A stretch of 53,912 bases of DNA from a virus: positions 1 to 53,912 of IMG/VR virus record IMGVR_UViG_3300025138_000052. The stretch is one strand, 5' to 3'. The notes under the pieces are model-generated. The model made no database searches and was not told the origin of the DNA. It saw only the letters and a list, made by a program, of their open reading frames with translations. Position 1 is the stretch's first letter. Each line of letters begins with the position of its first letter. A program made the position numbers and the translations under genes. Of the stretch, positions 33,667 to 40,003 are shown piece after piece.

Positions 33667-33823
33667 GAATATATCACAAAAACAGTGGTCTAATCTTATC
33701 TTAGAATTGAACCTGATGAAAAAAGCCTGGGCTCCTTACGCAGGAATAAATATAGAAGGACACGGGATCAAGAAAATAATTGATTGGGGCACGAATAGTA
33801 CTTCTGAAAAATATAAAGTGTAA
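33635..33823 (+). CDS. Small phage protein, 62 aa
   Basis: MSQRKVTLVCKNISQKQWSN, then LILELNLMKKAWAPYAGINI, GIKKIIDWG. The LxLNLMKKAWxxYG and GIKKIIDWG blocks are recurring in other marine phage proteins that I recall. Ribosome site GAAAGGAT is within the preceding gene. Basic; function unknown. Confidence 0.5.
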   Translation: MSQRKVTLVCKNISQKQWSNLILELNLMKKAWAPYAGINIEGHGIKKIIDWGTNSTSEKYKV

Positions 33824-34042
33824 ATGAAAGAATTAATTATACTTATTTTAATGTATGACGGCACGTTAATACATCAAAAATTAACATTACCACCTATAAA
33901 TATATCTGTTCATGAATGCTTAGAATTCTCAGATAAATACAGAGAACGCCATAGTATTTATAAAACATTTGAGGACCCTAAAAAAAATGGGCATTATTTA
34001 AAAGATGGTAGAGGGACTATTCAAGGTTTTATATGCCAGTGA
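33824..34042 (+). CDS. Small exported-like protein, 72 aa
   Basis: MKELIILILMYDGTLIHQKL, with SVHECLEFSDKYRERHS and DGRGTIQGFIC. Hydrophobic N-terminus is only weakly signal-like. It begins immediately after the previous stop. The HECLEF...GTIQGFIC pattern with two Cys is typical for a family in marine phages with no known function. Confidence 0.5.
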   Translation: MKELIILILMYDGTLIHQKLTLPPINISVHECLEFSDKYRERHSIYKTFEDPKKNGHYLKDGRGTIQGFICQ

Positions 34043-34052
34043 ATATAAAAGA

Positions 34053-34087
34053 TTGACATTACAGTTATATAGGATATATCCTATATT
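34053..34087 (+). promoter_or_regulatory. Promoter with perfect 20-bp palindrome (operator)
   Basis: TTGACA (34053-34058), 16 bases, TATATC (34075-34080). Superimposed is the perfect palindrome 34067-34086: the half ATATAGGATA followed by its complement TATCCTATAT. TAGGAT and ATCCTA are thus back to back. The ribbon-helix-helix gene begins 28 bases later, so this looks like an autoregulatory operator. Confidence 0.75.
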
Positions 34088-34114
34088 ATATAAACAAATG
34101 AAAGAGGTAAACAA

Positions 34115-34288
34115 ATGACCGATATAACTAAATATAAAAATATATCTTTAAAACATATAGACTATAATCTGATCGATAAAATAAGAAGGGTTTTAGTTCC
34201 TAATATGATTCTAAGTAGATCACAAACAGTAAGCATTATTATTAATGAGAAAGCGAAGAAATTAAATGGAAAACTTAAAAAAGCCTAA
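34115..34288 (+). CDS. Ribbon-helix-helix type regulator, 57 aa
   Basis: Start ATG 34115 with AAAGAGG upstream. MTDITKYKNISLKHIDYNLI, DKIRRVLVPNMI, LSRSQTVSIIINEKAKKL. The beta strand (NISLKHID), helix A, turn and helix B (SRSQTVSIIINEKAKKL) match the Arc/MetJ/CopG fold, which binds tandem or inverted boxes as dimers of dimers. Directly downstream of the 34067-34086 palindrome. Likely represses or tunes the ATCCTA-box promoters. DNA contact by the N-terminal strand is expected but not proven. Confidence 0.6.
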   Translation: MTDITKYKNISLKHIDYNLIDKIRRVLVPNMILSRSQTVSIIINEKAKKLNGKLKKA

Positions 34289-34457
34289 AGCAATATGCCC
34301 TACGTGTAGGGGAAATGGTTATATTAAAGTACCTTTTGAGTTAACTAGAGAATATGTGACTGCACAATGTACGGTGTGTCATAGTCAAGGTGAGATTGAC
34401 GAAGATAAGATTAAAGATATTGTCATAGACTCAGATGGTTTTCACAGCCTACAATAA
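34266..34457 (+). CDS. Small DnaJ-type zinc finger protein, 63 aa
   Basis: CPTCRGNGYIKVPF and CTVCHSQGEIDEDK are the CxxCxGxG half-repeats of DnaJ zinc fingers. Overlaps the regulator by 23 bases and the next gene by 1 base (TAATG). No J domain. Possibly binds nucleic acid or protein clients. Confidence 0.65.
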   Translation: MENLKKPKAICPTCRGNGYIKVPFELTREYVTAQCTVCHSQGEIDEDKIKDIVIDSDGFHSLQ

Positions 34458-34714
34458 TGAAAAAGGTATTTAAAGTGAGTGAAGAAGATATAAAAAGAAT
34501 ACAGGAACAACAAAGAGGACCCTTGGATTTAGAACAAAGGATCGAGGACCTTATCAAACAAAAAGAATATTTGCAGTTCCAGTGTCGTAAGGCAGCGACG
34601 GCGATACTAGAGCAAGAAGTTAAATATAACTCTTTAGTTAAAGAGTTTGATAAATTAAATGAAGAAAATGATAATTTAAAAATTGTACTTTCTAATCAAA
34701 AGGATGCCAAATAA
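34457..34714 (+). CDS. Coiled-coil protein, 85 aa
   Basis: Nearly all coiled coil (EEDIKRIQEQQRGPLDLEQR, IEDLIKQKEYLQFQC, KEFDKLNEENDNLKIVL). Starts at the TAATG overlap with the zinc-finger gene; ends overlapping the nuclease start. No enzyme motif. Possibly a dimerising partner for the adjacent zinc finger or nuclease. Confidence 0.55.
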   Translation: MKKVFKVSEEDIKRIQEQQRGPLDLEQRIEDLIKQKEYLQFQCRKAATAILEQEVKYNSLVKEFDKLNEENDNLKIVLSNQKDAK

Positions 34715-35024
34715 AAAACAAATAAAAGGTGAGCGTGCTGAGCTAATTGCTGCTGAGTATTTTATGGATTTAGGATATTTAGTAGCTCGTAACATGTCGA
34801 GTAATGGCACCGTTGATTTAGTCTTAGTGGACGAAGATGATACAGGAGGAATTATTTTAGTAGATGTAAAAGCTTTTTCGGTTCGAGCTAAAACTGGATG
34901 GAAAGTTGGTAGAGTTCTTACTGACAAACAAAAAAAATTAAACGTACAATTAATTTTTGTTAACTTGGATACTAAAAAAGTATCTTTTGATCATATAGAT
35001 ATGGATAGAAAGGATTTAAATTAA
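34704..35024 (+). CDS. PD-(D/E)XK nuclease-like protein
   Basis: A 106-residue protein: GERAELIAAEYFMDLGY (E at the start of the helix), GTVDLVLVDEDDTGG (catalytic D), then ILVDVKAFSVRAKT (D-x-K). This is the pattern of small Holliday-junction or VSR-like nucleases. ATG 34704 is preferred to TTG 34683. Likely resolves or trims phage DNA. Confidence 0.65.
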   Translation: MPNKKQIKGERAELIAAEYFMDLGYLVARNMSSNGTVDLVLVDEDDTGGIILVDVKAFSVRAKTGWKVGRVLTDKQKKLNVQLIFVNLDTKKVSFDHIDMDRKDLN

Positions 35025-35031
35025 AACTATT

Positions 35032-35175
35032 ATGGGTACCAATCCAGTAGCAAAGCACTTAAATAAGTTTAACAAGCCGAAGAGGATTGAAGACAAACGT
35101 TATAAAAAACAAATAAAAAGAATGATGAAAGAGTTACAAGAACAACAGGAGGCATATAAAAAACAATATGAGTAG
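35032..35175 (+). CDS. Small basic protein, 47 aa
   Basis: MGTNPVAKHLNKFNKPKRIE, then DKRYKKQIKRMMKELQEQQE. A basic helix-forming peptide starting 7 bases after the nuclease. Its stop lies within the next gene (8-base overlap). Conserved pattern MGxNPVAKHLNKFNKPK recalls a small marine phage protein. Function unknown. Confidence 0.55.
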   Translation: MGTNPVAKHLNKFNKPKRIEDKRYKKQIKRMMKELQEQQEAYKKQYE

Positions 35176-35389
35176 AGAAAAAGGACGTAAATGGGACGGC
35201 AGATCTAGAATTCCTGATGATACCTACCGGAAAAATTGGGAAGATATTTTTAATTGTACTAAAGAAAAAAAGAAAAAACAATATAATGATTTTGATTCTT
35301 TTGATTCTAATTGGAGTACTTCTTATAAGGAAAAAGAATTAGATCCTGAGTCTCAAGAATATATTGACAGTTTAAAAGATAAACTATAA
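35168..35389 (+). CDS. Small phage protein, 73 aa
   Basis: MSREKGRKWDGRSRIPDDTY, then a highly charged tail with KEKKKKQYNDFDSFDSNW. MSREKGRKWDGRSRIP is a recognisable motif in related phages. It overlaps the preceding tiny gene. The function is unknown. Confidence 0.6.
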   Translation: MSREKGRKWDGRSRIPDDTYRKNWEDIFNCTKEKKKKQYNDFDSFDSNWSTSYKEKELDPESQEYIDSLKDKL

Positions 35390-35416
35390 ACTATAATTAG
35401 AAAGTGAGGAATAACT

Positions 35417-35599
35417 ATGAGTAATACATACACAGATAAGTTTAAAGAAGATCTATTTGAAAATCTATTGGAAGAAATACAGGAAAGATGTTTTGTAGGA
35501 TTAGATGCACTTGATGAACCTGTCTTTTCAAAAACGGATGAAGAAATTGAAGTAGAGGCTTCTGAGTTAGTAAATAATTTAGAAGTGGAACTTGAGTAA
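35417..35599 (+). CDS. Small acidic protein, 60 aa
   Basis: MSNTYTDKFKEDLFENLLEE, then IQERCFVGLDALDEPVFSKT with a strongly acidic C-terminus. GTGAGGA ribosome site. Acidic small phage proteins can mimic DNA or inhibit host enzymes, but no such family is recognised here. Confidence 0.5.
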   Translation: MSNTYTDKFKEDLFENLLEEIQERCFVGLDALDEPVFSKTDEEIEVEASELVNNLEVELE

Positions 35600-35730
35600 T
35601 TACAGAATAGAACGTGGGAGATTTCCTATGGGGATAGTGGTAGGTTCCTGACAATTAATGTCGACGTTGGTTCGGGGCCTTCGTTCTTGTTTTTTTTACC
35701 CGTTAAATTAACTACTACCACAACTAACCT
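35600..35730. other. Non-coding gap of 131 bases
   Basis: No gene longer than 8 codons. It has a T8 tract (35690-35697) after a G+C-richer stretch (GGTTCGGGGCCTTCG). GTGGTAG near 35640 could pair with CTACCAC near 35717. I do not see a full tRNA or a clear terminator hairpin, but a small structured RNA is possible. Confidence 0.3.
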
Positions 35731-35904
35731 ATGAAAAAGAAAATATATACTAAAGAAACGTACAACAAGATTTTGCTGATACATAGCCAGTGGATGAAAA
35801 AAAATGAATATGATAATTGGAAAGAATGTGAGCGAGCAAGTAAAGACCGATTGAAATTGAGTTTTGCAGATAGAGTTAAGAAGCCGAATAATGTTAATAA
35901 ATAA
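35731..35904 (+). CDS. Small basic protein, 57 aa
   Basis: MKKKIYTKETYNKILLIHSQ, WMKKNEYDNWKECERASKDR. Basic, helical, overlapping the RecB-like gene by 14 bases. No obvious ribosome site (CTAACCT). No family recognised; overlap and context support it. Confidence 0.4.
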   Translation: MKKKIYTKETYNKILLIHSQWMKKNEYDNWKECERASKDRLKLSFADRVKKPNNVNK

Positions 35905-36571
35905 ACTTTATCAATACCCTAAGTCTATGCGTTCTGTGGTTAATGGTGGCAGACACTATGATATAGACGGTGATAAATTACCGAGCGTGACTACGATACT
36001 TTCAGCTTGTCAGACGGATGAAAAGAAAGCTTCTCTTGCAGCCTGGAAAGCTAGGTTGGGAGAAAAAGCTGCGGATGAGGTCAGGGATACTGCAGCCACT
36101 CGTGGAACCGCTATGCACACGTTTCTAGAGGGATATATTGACGGCACCGGGCACATGGACCTAACACCCCTGGGTAGACAAGCGGCTGTCATGGCCAACA
36201 AGATTATAGAACAAGGGCTCGGGGACCTGGAAGAAGTGTGGGGGCAAGAAGTAACTTTATATTACCCTGACCTCTATGCAGGGGCCACGGATATTGTAGG
36301 CATATATGATGGACAACCTGCAATTGTAGATTTTAAACAAAGCAACAAACCAAAAAGAAGAGAGTGGATAACTGATTATTTTGAACAGCTAGCAGCTTAT
36401 GCAATGGCACATAATCAAGTCTATGATACTAAAATACAGTCTGGAGTCATTTTAATGTGCACAAAAGATTATCTATTTCAGAAGTTTGAGGTGTCTGGAA
36501 TGGAATTTGTAAGGCATAAACACTCTTTTTTACGTAAAATAGACCAATATTATAAAATTGTATCTTCTTGA
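35891..36571 (+). CDS. RecB/Cas4-like PD-(D/E)XK exonuclease
   Basis: A 226-residue protein. TRGTAMHTFLEGYI, YAGATDIVGIYDGQPAIVDF (catalytic D), then DFKQSNKP (K of the D-x-K), and YFEQLAAYAMAHN (QxxxY) make the RecB-type nuclease. It likely digests host or phage DNA ends during recombination and replication. Start ATG 35891 is chosen because the core YQYPKSMRSVVNGGRHYDID follows at once. Upstream TTG 35864 is possible. Confidence 0.8.
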   Translation: MLINKLYQYPKSMRSVVNGGRHYDIDGDKLPSVTTILSACQTDEKKASLAAWKARLGEKAADEVRDTAATRGTAMHTFLEGYIDGTGHMDLTPLGRQAAVMANKIIEQGLGDLEEVWGQEVTLYYPDLYAGATDIVGIYDGQPAIVDFKQSNKPKRREWITDYFEQLAAYAMAHNQVYDTKIQSGVILMCTKDYLFQKFEVSGMEFVRHKHSFLRKIDQYYKIVSS

Positions 36572-36800
36572 AAAGACCCTCCAGATACAATTATTGATCA
36601 ATGAAGTCAGTAAAACTGCGGGTTATAGGCGATTTAAATAATTGTATACTGATTTCTGTATAAAAAATAAAAAACTTTTTTATTTTTTTTTAAAACAGGG
36701 TACAAAAGGTACAAAAGCTAGAATTGTTATATACCAACACTTATTCGCTCAAATTTGTATCCTGGAGCAGGATACAATTGGATACAAAAGATACAATTGT
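36557..36800. repeat. GATACAA iteron-like repeat region
   Basis: The 325-base gap 36572-36896 has no convincing gene. GGTACAAAA occurs at 36699-36707 and 36708-36716 (9-bp period); GATACAA at 36594, 36771, 36781 and 36790 (9-10 bp periods), and the complement TTGTATC at 36755 and near 36557. TTGTATCCTG (36755-36764) and CAGGATACAA (36768-36777) form a perfect 10-bp inverted repeat with a 3-base loop. Resembles initiator- or regulator-binding iterons. Confidence 0.5.
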
Positions 36801-36882
36801 ACTAAAAACATAACAATACCAACGACTTAAGGGGCGCGAGACAACTTTTTTACATTTTTCAAATGAAAAATATCTGAGAGAA

Positions 36883-36891
36883 TGTTATACT
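36883..36891 (+). promoter_or_regulatory. Extended -10 promoter
   Basis: TGTTATACT gives an extended -10 (TG-n-TATACT) 5 bases before ATG 36897. No good -35 is visible. The transcript would begin at or next to the start codon. Confidence 0.45.
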
Positions 36892-36896
36892 AACGT

Positions 36897-37232
36897 ATGA
36901 TTAAATCTAGGAGTAAGAAAAGAAAAACAAAGAACAAAAAAATAATACCCCTTAATTCTAAAGCCTCCACAGACGATATATCCAGGTACCCTTTCGTTGA
37001 AATAGAATGGTTTGATATTGAGTCAGATGCAAACTGGGTCGAAACAAAAGATTTAAGTGTAACAAAATTACCTCTATGTGTTTCAACAGGATATTTATTT
37101 AGTCAAAAGAAAGGTGTTACAAGAATTTTTTCTGATTATATTAAATCAAAAAACAAACCCACATTTGAAAATATTAGTGGAACAACAATAATACCTACTT
37201 CTGTTATTCAGTCGATTCGGAAGATTCGTTAG
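36897..37232 (+). CDS. Conserved phage protein, 111 aa
   Basis: Very basic N-terminus (RSKKRKTKNKKII), then SRYPFVEIEWFDIESDANWV, CVSTGYLFSQKKGVTRIFSD and a GTTIIPTSVIQSIRKIR end. The YPFVEIEWxDI...GYLFSQKKGxTRIF pattern is recurrent in phages; its function is unknown. No ribosome site. The last 29 bases overlap, antisense, the end of the small terminase gene. Confidence 0.6.
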   Translation: MIKSRSKKRKTKNKKIIPLNSKASTDDISRYPFVEIEWFDIESDANWVETKDLSVTKLPLCVSTGYLFSQKKGVTRIFSDYIKSKNKPTFENISGTTIIPTSVIQSIRKIR

Positions 37233-37722
37233 TTTCTGGTGCGGTTAAAGATTCTAATCTGTCTTTTTGTATTTCTTTAATACGTTTTATTTCTTCTAAT
37301 TTTTCAGCTCTAGTTAGATCATTTAAATTGCCATGAATATGTATATCCATGAATTGACCGGTTGCTTTACCTATTAAATTCTCAAACCCTAATGCCTTAT
37401 CAATCTTACCTTGTTGTACTAATTTCTCAGATAACACTTGCTGTCTTCTAACATAGTTATTTTTTGTTACTGTAAATGATCTGTTAACTTCATTTGATCT
37501 AGCCTGTAAGTACCTTTGAATTTTTGGGTTTTGCATGAGCTCCGACCCTTCTATTCTAGCTCGTTTAGGTTCGTATCCAGCTTGTATGGCCGCCTCTGTT
37601 CTAGTAGTCCTGCCTTCATTCATGATTAAATACTCACAAAATCTACGCTGCATTTCTGTAAGCTCTATTGGATAAGCCGCCTTTTTCTTGACAATTTCTT
37701 GACTCATACTTGCTTTATACAT
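37204..37722 (-). CDS. terS: Terminase small subunit
   Basis: A 172-residue protein: LTEMQRRFCEYLIMNEGR, TEAAIQAGYEPKRARIEGSE, LMQNPKIQRYLQAR are the helix-turn-helix part typical of Terminase_2. The C-terminal half is coiled coil. It binds the packaging site and recruits TerL, which lies 5 kb away and on the other strand. Start ATG 37722 is close to a -10; ATG 37707 is an alternative. Confidence 0.75.
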   Translation of the reverse strand: MYKASMSQEIVKKKAAYPIELTEMQRRFCEYLIMNEGRTTRTEAAIQAGYEPKRARIEGSELMQNPKIQRYLQARSNEVNRSFTVTKNNYVRRQQVLSEKLVQQGKIDKALGFENLIGKATGQFMDIHIHGNLNDLTRAEKLEEIKRIKEIQKDRLESLTAPETNESSESTE

Positions 37723-37755
37723 AATATCTTATATAAACACAATATATGAAAGCAA
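37710..37755. promoter_or_regulatory. Symmetric divergent promoters between terS and 37746
   Basis: Forward: TTGCTT (37710-37715), 16 bases, TATAAA (37732-37737), 8 bases to ATG 37746. Reverse: TTGCTT (37755-37750), 16 bases, TATAAG (37733-37728), 5 bases to ATG 37722. Each -35 lies inside the opposing gene. Both messages would be almost leaderless. Confidence 0.55.
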
Positions 37756-37973
37756 AAGAATTAAGACAATATTTAGACAAATTCTTAACATCTCCCGCAG
37801 CTCAACAAGCTAGAGTTCAGTTTGAATTACCTAATGGTGAAAAATTAGACCTGTACGAAATTCAATTATTGGAAACTAGAATAATTGGTGATAGAGACAC
37901 GCACATTTTAAATTTAAAAGGAATTAAAAGAGGCGGCACTTGGAAGATGCCAAAGATTATCTCTAAATTATAG
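37746..37973 (+). CDS. Small phage protein, 75 aa
   Basis: MKAKELRQYLDKFLTSPAAQ, then QVQFELPNGEKLDLYEIQ-like beta segment and GIKRGGTWKMPKI. Resembles small 'MTIKELREYLD' proteins of unknown function in many phages. ATG lies 8 bases after a -10 with no ribosome site. Followed by the nuclease gene after 11 bases. Confidence 0.5.
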   Translation: MKAKELRQYLDKFLTSPAAQQARVQFELPNGEKLDLYEIQLLETRIIGDRDTHILNLKGIKRGGTWKMPKIISKL

Positions 37974-37984
37974 CAGAGGTTACC

Positions 37985-38422
37985 TTGGCTAAATTAGAGA
38001 AAGATTTGTGGTGTGAAGTTAAAAAATTTAAGAGCAAGATTAATTGGACAAGGCTGGAAAACCGTTGTTTATTTGGGACTCCTGACGTACTGGGTTACAA
38101 TAATAATGGACACTTTTTTCTTGTAGAGCTGAAGGTAACATCAGGTAACAAAATACGCTTTTCACCCCACCAAATAGCCTTTTTCGTACGTCATCCAAAA
38201 AACTCATTTGTCCTTGTTGCCCGGTCCCAGAAACCAGAACCAGGTTCAGAACCAGGTTCAGGAAAAAACAAAAATCGAAAAACAGGGCGGGCCCACCCTA
38301 AGCTTGTGCGCTTGTACCCTGGTTCCAGGATCCTGGAGCTTGTAGACTTAGGCCTCCAGCTTGAACCCTTGGCTTGTGGGCTTGAGGACTGCTTCGCCTT
38401 GCTTGAGGGCTTGGGAGCTTGA
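37985..38422 (+). CDS. VRR-NUC/resolvase-like nuclease with repeat insertion
   Basis: A 145-residue protein from a TTG start with AGAGG 5 bases upstream. LENRCLFGTPDVLGYNNNG (D), HFFLVELKVTSGNKI (E-x-K) and FSPHQIAFFVRHPKNSFVLV form a PD-(D/E)XK nuclease. Residues about 79-100 (KPEPGSEPGSG, then TGRAHP) come from G+C-rich repeat DNA, including one 15-bp element in frame. The remainder (LVRLYPGSRILELVDLGLQL) looks like the native end of the family. Confidence 0.65.
   Translation: MAKLEKDLWCEVKKFKSKINWTRLENRCLFGTPDVLGYNNNGHFFLVELKVTSGNKIRFSPHQIAFFVRHPKNSFVLVARSQKPEPGSEPGSGKNKNRKTGRAHPKLVRLYPGSRILELVDLGLQLEPLACGLEDCFALLEGLGA
38285..38299 (+). repeat. G-rich near-palindrome, copy 1 (in CDS)
   Basis: GGGCGGGCCCACCCT, inside the nuclease gene, in frame (encodes GRAHP). 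Symmetric about GGGCCC except at position 4 (C opposite A). Confidence 0.8.
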
Positions 38423-38430
38423 CGACTTAC

Positions 38431-38445
38431 GGGAGGGCCCACCCT
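38431..38445 (+). repeat. G-rich near-palindrome, copy 2
   Basis: GGGAGGGCCCACCCT followed by a T tract to 38452, 8 bases after the nuclease stop. Preceded by GCTTG repeats. Confidence 0.8.
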
Positions 38446-38452
38446 TTTTTTT

Positions 38453-38474
38453 AAGCTTGCACCCTTGCAAGCTT
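38453..38474. terminator. Stem-loop, candidate terminator between convergent genes
   Basis: AAGCTTGCA (38453-38461) and TGCAAGCTT (38466-38474) form a perfect 9-bp stem with loop CCCT. It lies between the rightward nuclease gene and the leftward GP88-like gene, and could stop transcription, though it has no typical U tract of its own. Confidence 0.45.
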
Positions 38475-38540
38475 GTGGCCCAGCCCCCTGGCGGTTTATT
38501 ATTTTCATTGATTATTTTGATTAGATTTTTAAGTTTCATA

Positions 38541-39152
38541 TTAATGAACCCCGTAAGCTATGTTTTTGATATCAGGGTCCCAGCAATTTCTACAATCTCC
38601 ACAATTGCCGCCTTGAGTTGGAGCCGGGCAGGTTGCATCTTTCGTTACTACGGTTGAAGTATTGCTCCAGGTACCAGCGGATGGCTGGTCGATCATAGTC
38701 ATAGATAAACGAATAATCAAATTTTTTGGGCATCTGGTTAAATGGTCCTTGATCCAGGCTTCTCGAGTTGGCATCCAATGCTGCATATCAGGCGTTAACC
38801 TACAAACGGCAAAAATTTTGTTTAGGTGGTCCAGGTCCTGGACGTCGCCGGCATCGTGCCATCTGAAAACTTTATGCTTTGAAACGGCTTCAGAATTAAT
38901 TACAACGGCCATAGCCTCCACCCATAACGGGTTTTTTATAGACTCAAGCCTTTTATATTGTGCTTGTACAATTGCAGGGAATCTTACATAATTATTTTTT
39001 AATGCATAGCAGCCCTCGCAAACGCTGTTAGGAATCAACCTAAGTTTGGCACCCGTTTTACATTCCGCTGCCGGGATCCCGTAAGCATAGCCCGGCATTT
39101 TCTCCGGCTTGCTCAATGATACTATTATTTTTTTTGCTTCTTTTATATTCAT
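38541..39152 (-). CDS. GP88-like cysteine-rich phage protein
   Basis: A 203-residue protein. MPGYAYGIPAAECKTGAKL, SVCEGCYALKNNYVRFP, VFRWHDAGDVQDLDHLNKIF and a C-terminal cysteine set (CPAPTQGGNCGDCRNC) match the GP88 family of phage proteins, which is widespread and of unknown activity; Cys spacing suggests a metal or Fe-S centre. Leftward gene with its own promoter (39208-39180). The C-terminal reading in other frames here is shadow. Confidence 0.7.
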   Translation of the reverse strand: MNIKEAKKIIVSLSKPEKMPGYAYGIPAAECKTGAKLRLIPNSVCEGCYALKNNYVRFPAIVQAQYKRLESIKNPLWVEAMAVVINSEAVSKHKVFRWHDAGDVQDLDHLNKIFAVCRLTPDMQHWMPTREAWIKDHLTRCPKNLIIRLSMTMIDQPSAGTWSNTSTVVTKDATCPAPTQGGNCGDCRNCWDPDIKNIAYGVH

Positions 39153-39179
39153 GTTTTTATATCCTTTTGATTTATATTC

Positions 39180-39208
39180 ATCCTACAATATCCCAGAACC
39201 CCTGTCAA
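39180..39208 (-). promoter_or_regulatory. Leftward promoter with tandem boxes
   Basis: On the minus strand TTGACA (39208-39203), 17 bases, TAGGAT (39185-39180). On the plus strand ATCCTA (39180-39185) and ATCCCA (39190-39195) are 10 bp apart. Drives the GP88-like gene. Confidence 0.65.
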
Positions 39209-39230
39209 GCTTGAACGCTTGCAGCCTTAC

Positions 39231-39245
39231 GGGAGGGCCCACCCT
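39231..39245 (+). repeat. G-rich near-palindrome, copy 3
   Basis: GGGAGGGCCCACCCT, end of the first tandem unit. Confidence 0.85.
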
Positions 39246-39271
39246 GAGAGCTTGAACGCTTGCAGCCTTAC

Positions 39272-39286
39272 GGGAGGGCCCACCCT
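39272..39286 (+). repeat. G-rich near-palindrome, copy 4
   Basis: GGGAGGGCCCACCCT, end of the second tandem unit, followed by seven more T. Confidence 0.85.
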
Positions 39287-39304
39287 TTTTTTTAAAAAAT
39301 TTTC

Positions 39305-39333
39305 CCGCATCAGTTGCATAGCAACCAATGCGG
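39305..39333 (-). terminator. Two-part stem-loop, leftward terminator
   Basis: CCGCAT/ATGCGG outer stem, a CA/CA internal loop, GTTGC/GCAAC inner stem and an ATA loop. On the minus strand it comes 22 bases after the stop of the 39356 gene and is followed shortly by an A4T6 tract, so it should end the leftward operon. TTTT also follows on the plus strand. Confidence 0.6.
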
Positions 39334-39355
39334 TTTTCCAACAGATTGGAATTCA

Positions 39356-39613
39356 TTAATCTAGAAGCGTGTAATATTGCTCAGTAAAATGGACCTGGAA
39401 CCAATGGATCCCCTTCCTTACAATATCATAATCTTCAGCTAGTTCAGCCTCCTTGATGGTGTCGTATACCGCGACCGCGTAACGGGGCAGCTCGCAGGAC
39501 TCACCGCTGTAAGGGTTGGTAACCTCCTCCATCCCAAACTTAGATGCTGGATCAGTCATCATAATTTTAAAGGGCAGCTTTTCAGCTGGTTTAAATATTT
39601 CTTTTAGTTTCAT
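39356..39613 (-). CDS. Small phage protein, 85 aa
   Basis: MKLKEIFKPAEKLPFKIMMT, then CELPRYAVAVYDTIKEAELA, GIHWFQVHFTEQYYTLLD. The aromatic C-terminus resembles a recurrent family in marine phages. ATG overlaps the upstream stop (ATGA), with GGAGGT as ribosome site. Third gene of the leftward operon. Confidence 0.6.
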   Translation of the reverse strand: MKLKEIFKPAEKLPFKIMMTDPASKFGMEEVTNPYSGESCELPRYAVAVYDTIKEAELAEDYDIVRKGIHWFQVHFTEQYYTLLD

Positions 39614-39780
39614 AGATTACCTCCTTGTATATCTTCAATCGTTGAATCATTATTTAAAGCTAAAATAATTTTTTCTTTTAAATTAGCGCTATCCTCCTGA
39701 ATACCTTCAGGAGGGGGCTCGTCTATGTTACAGTCTAGCCAGGTTAACACCATGTCAATGATGGCTTTTTCTTTAGTCAT
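39610..39780 (-). CDS. Small acidic protein, 56 aa
   Basis: MTKEKAIIDMVLTWLDCNID, EPPPEGIQEDSANLKEKIIL, ALNNDSTIEDIQGGNL. ATG 39780 with GGAGGC upstream; TGA overlaps the next ATG. Helical and acidic. Translation coupled to both neighbours. The function is unknown. Confidence 0.65.
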   Translation of the reverse strand: MTKEKAIIDMVLTWLDCNIDEPPPEGIQEDSANLKEKIILALNNDSTIEDIQGGNL

Positions 39781-39928
39781 TTTTAGCCTCCTTATTTTTG
39801 AGCATCTCTAATCTAGCATCTATTTCTTTAATGCTGTTTTGACTCTCAATGATTACTTTCATTAAGGCTATTTTATAGCAGTACAACTCGATTTGATTAC
39901 TGTCTTTTGTAACAAGTTCAACTTTCAT
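39773..39928 (-). CDS. Small helical protein, 51 aa
   Basis: MKVELVTKDSNQIELYCYKI, ALMKVIIESQNSIKEIDARL, ending EMLKNKEAKND. A helical protein with AGAAGGG upstream. First gene of a leftward operon, overlapping the next by 8 bases, under the promoter at 39984-39958. Similar heading to other marine phage helical micro-proteins. Confidence 0.6.
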   Translation of the reverse strand: MKVELVTKDSNQIELYCYKIALMKVIIESQNSIKEIDARLEMLKNKEAKND

Positions 39929-39957
39929 TTTTTTCCCTTCTGTTTAATTAGATCTTC

Positions 39958-39984
39958 AGTATAGGATATTATAGGATCTGTCAA
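39958..39984 (-). promoter_or_regulatory. Leftward promoter with tandem boxes
   Basis: On the minus strand TTGACA (39984-39979), 15 bases, TATACT (39963-39958). TAGGAT at 39962-39967 and 39972-39977 (plus strand) are 10 bp apart. Short spacer is unusual. Confidence 0.6.
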
Positions 39985-40003
39985 CTATTTATTTTCCCTG
40001 GTC

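Larger units (their letters stand above)
39208..39286 (+). repeat. Tandem 41-bp repeat ending in G-rich palindromes
   Basis: Two identical 38-bp units (39208-39245 and 39249-39286, period 41). Each runs AGCTTG, then CGCTTGCAGCCTTAC, then GGGAGGGCCCACCCT. The first overlaps the -35 region of the leftward promoter by one base. Confidence 0.85.

Noticed and set aside
35600-35730. tRNA or tmRNA fragment (GGTTCGGGGCC looked like a T-arm)
   Set aside because: No acceptor stem, anticodon arm or CCA could be drawn around it.
36642-36830. A 62-codon frame in the repeat region
   Set aside because: Starts at TTG without ribosome site, and its sequence is made by the GATACAA repeats and T tracts.
38361-38991. 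Rightward frames overlapping the GP88-like gene
   Set aside because: Antisense shadows; the leftward GP88-like protein has recognisable conserved motifs and its own promoter.
39208-39286. CRISPR array
   Set aside because: Only two tandem units with a 3-base gap, no spacers and no cas genes.
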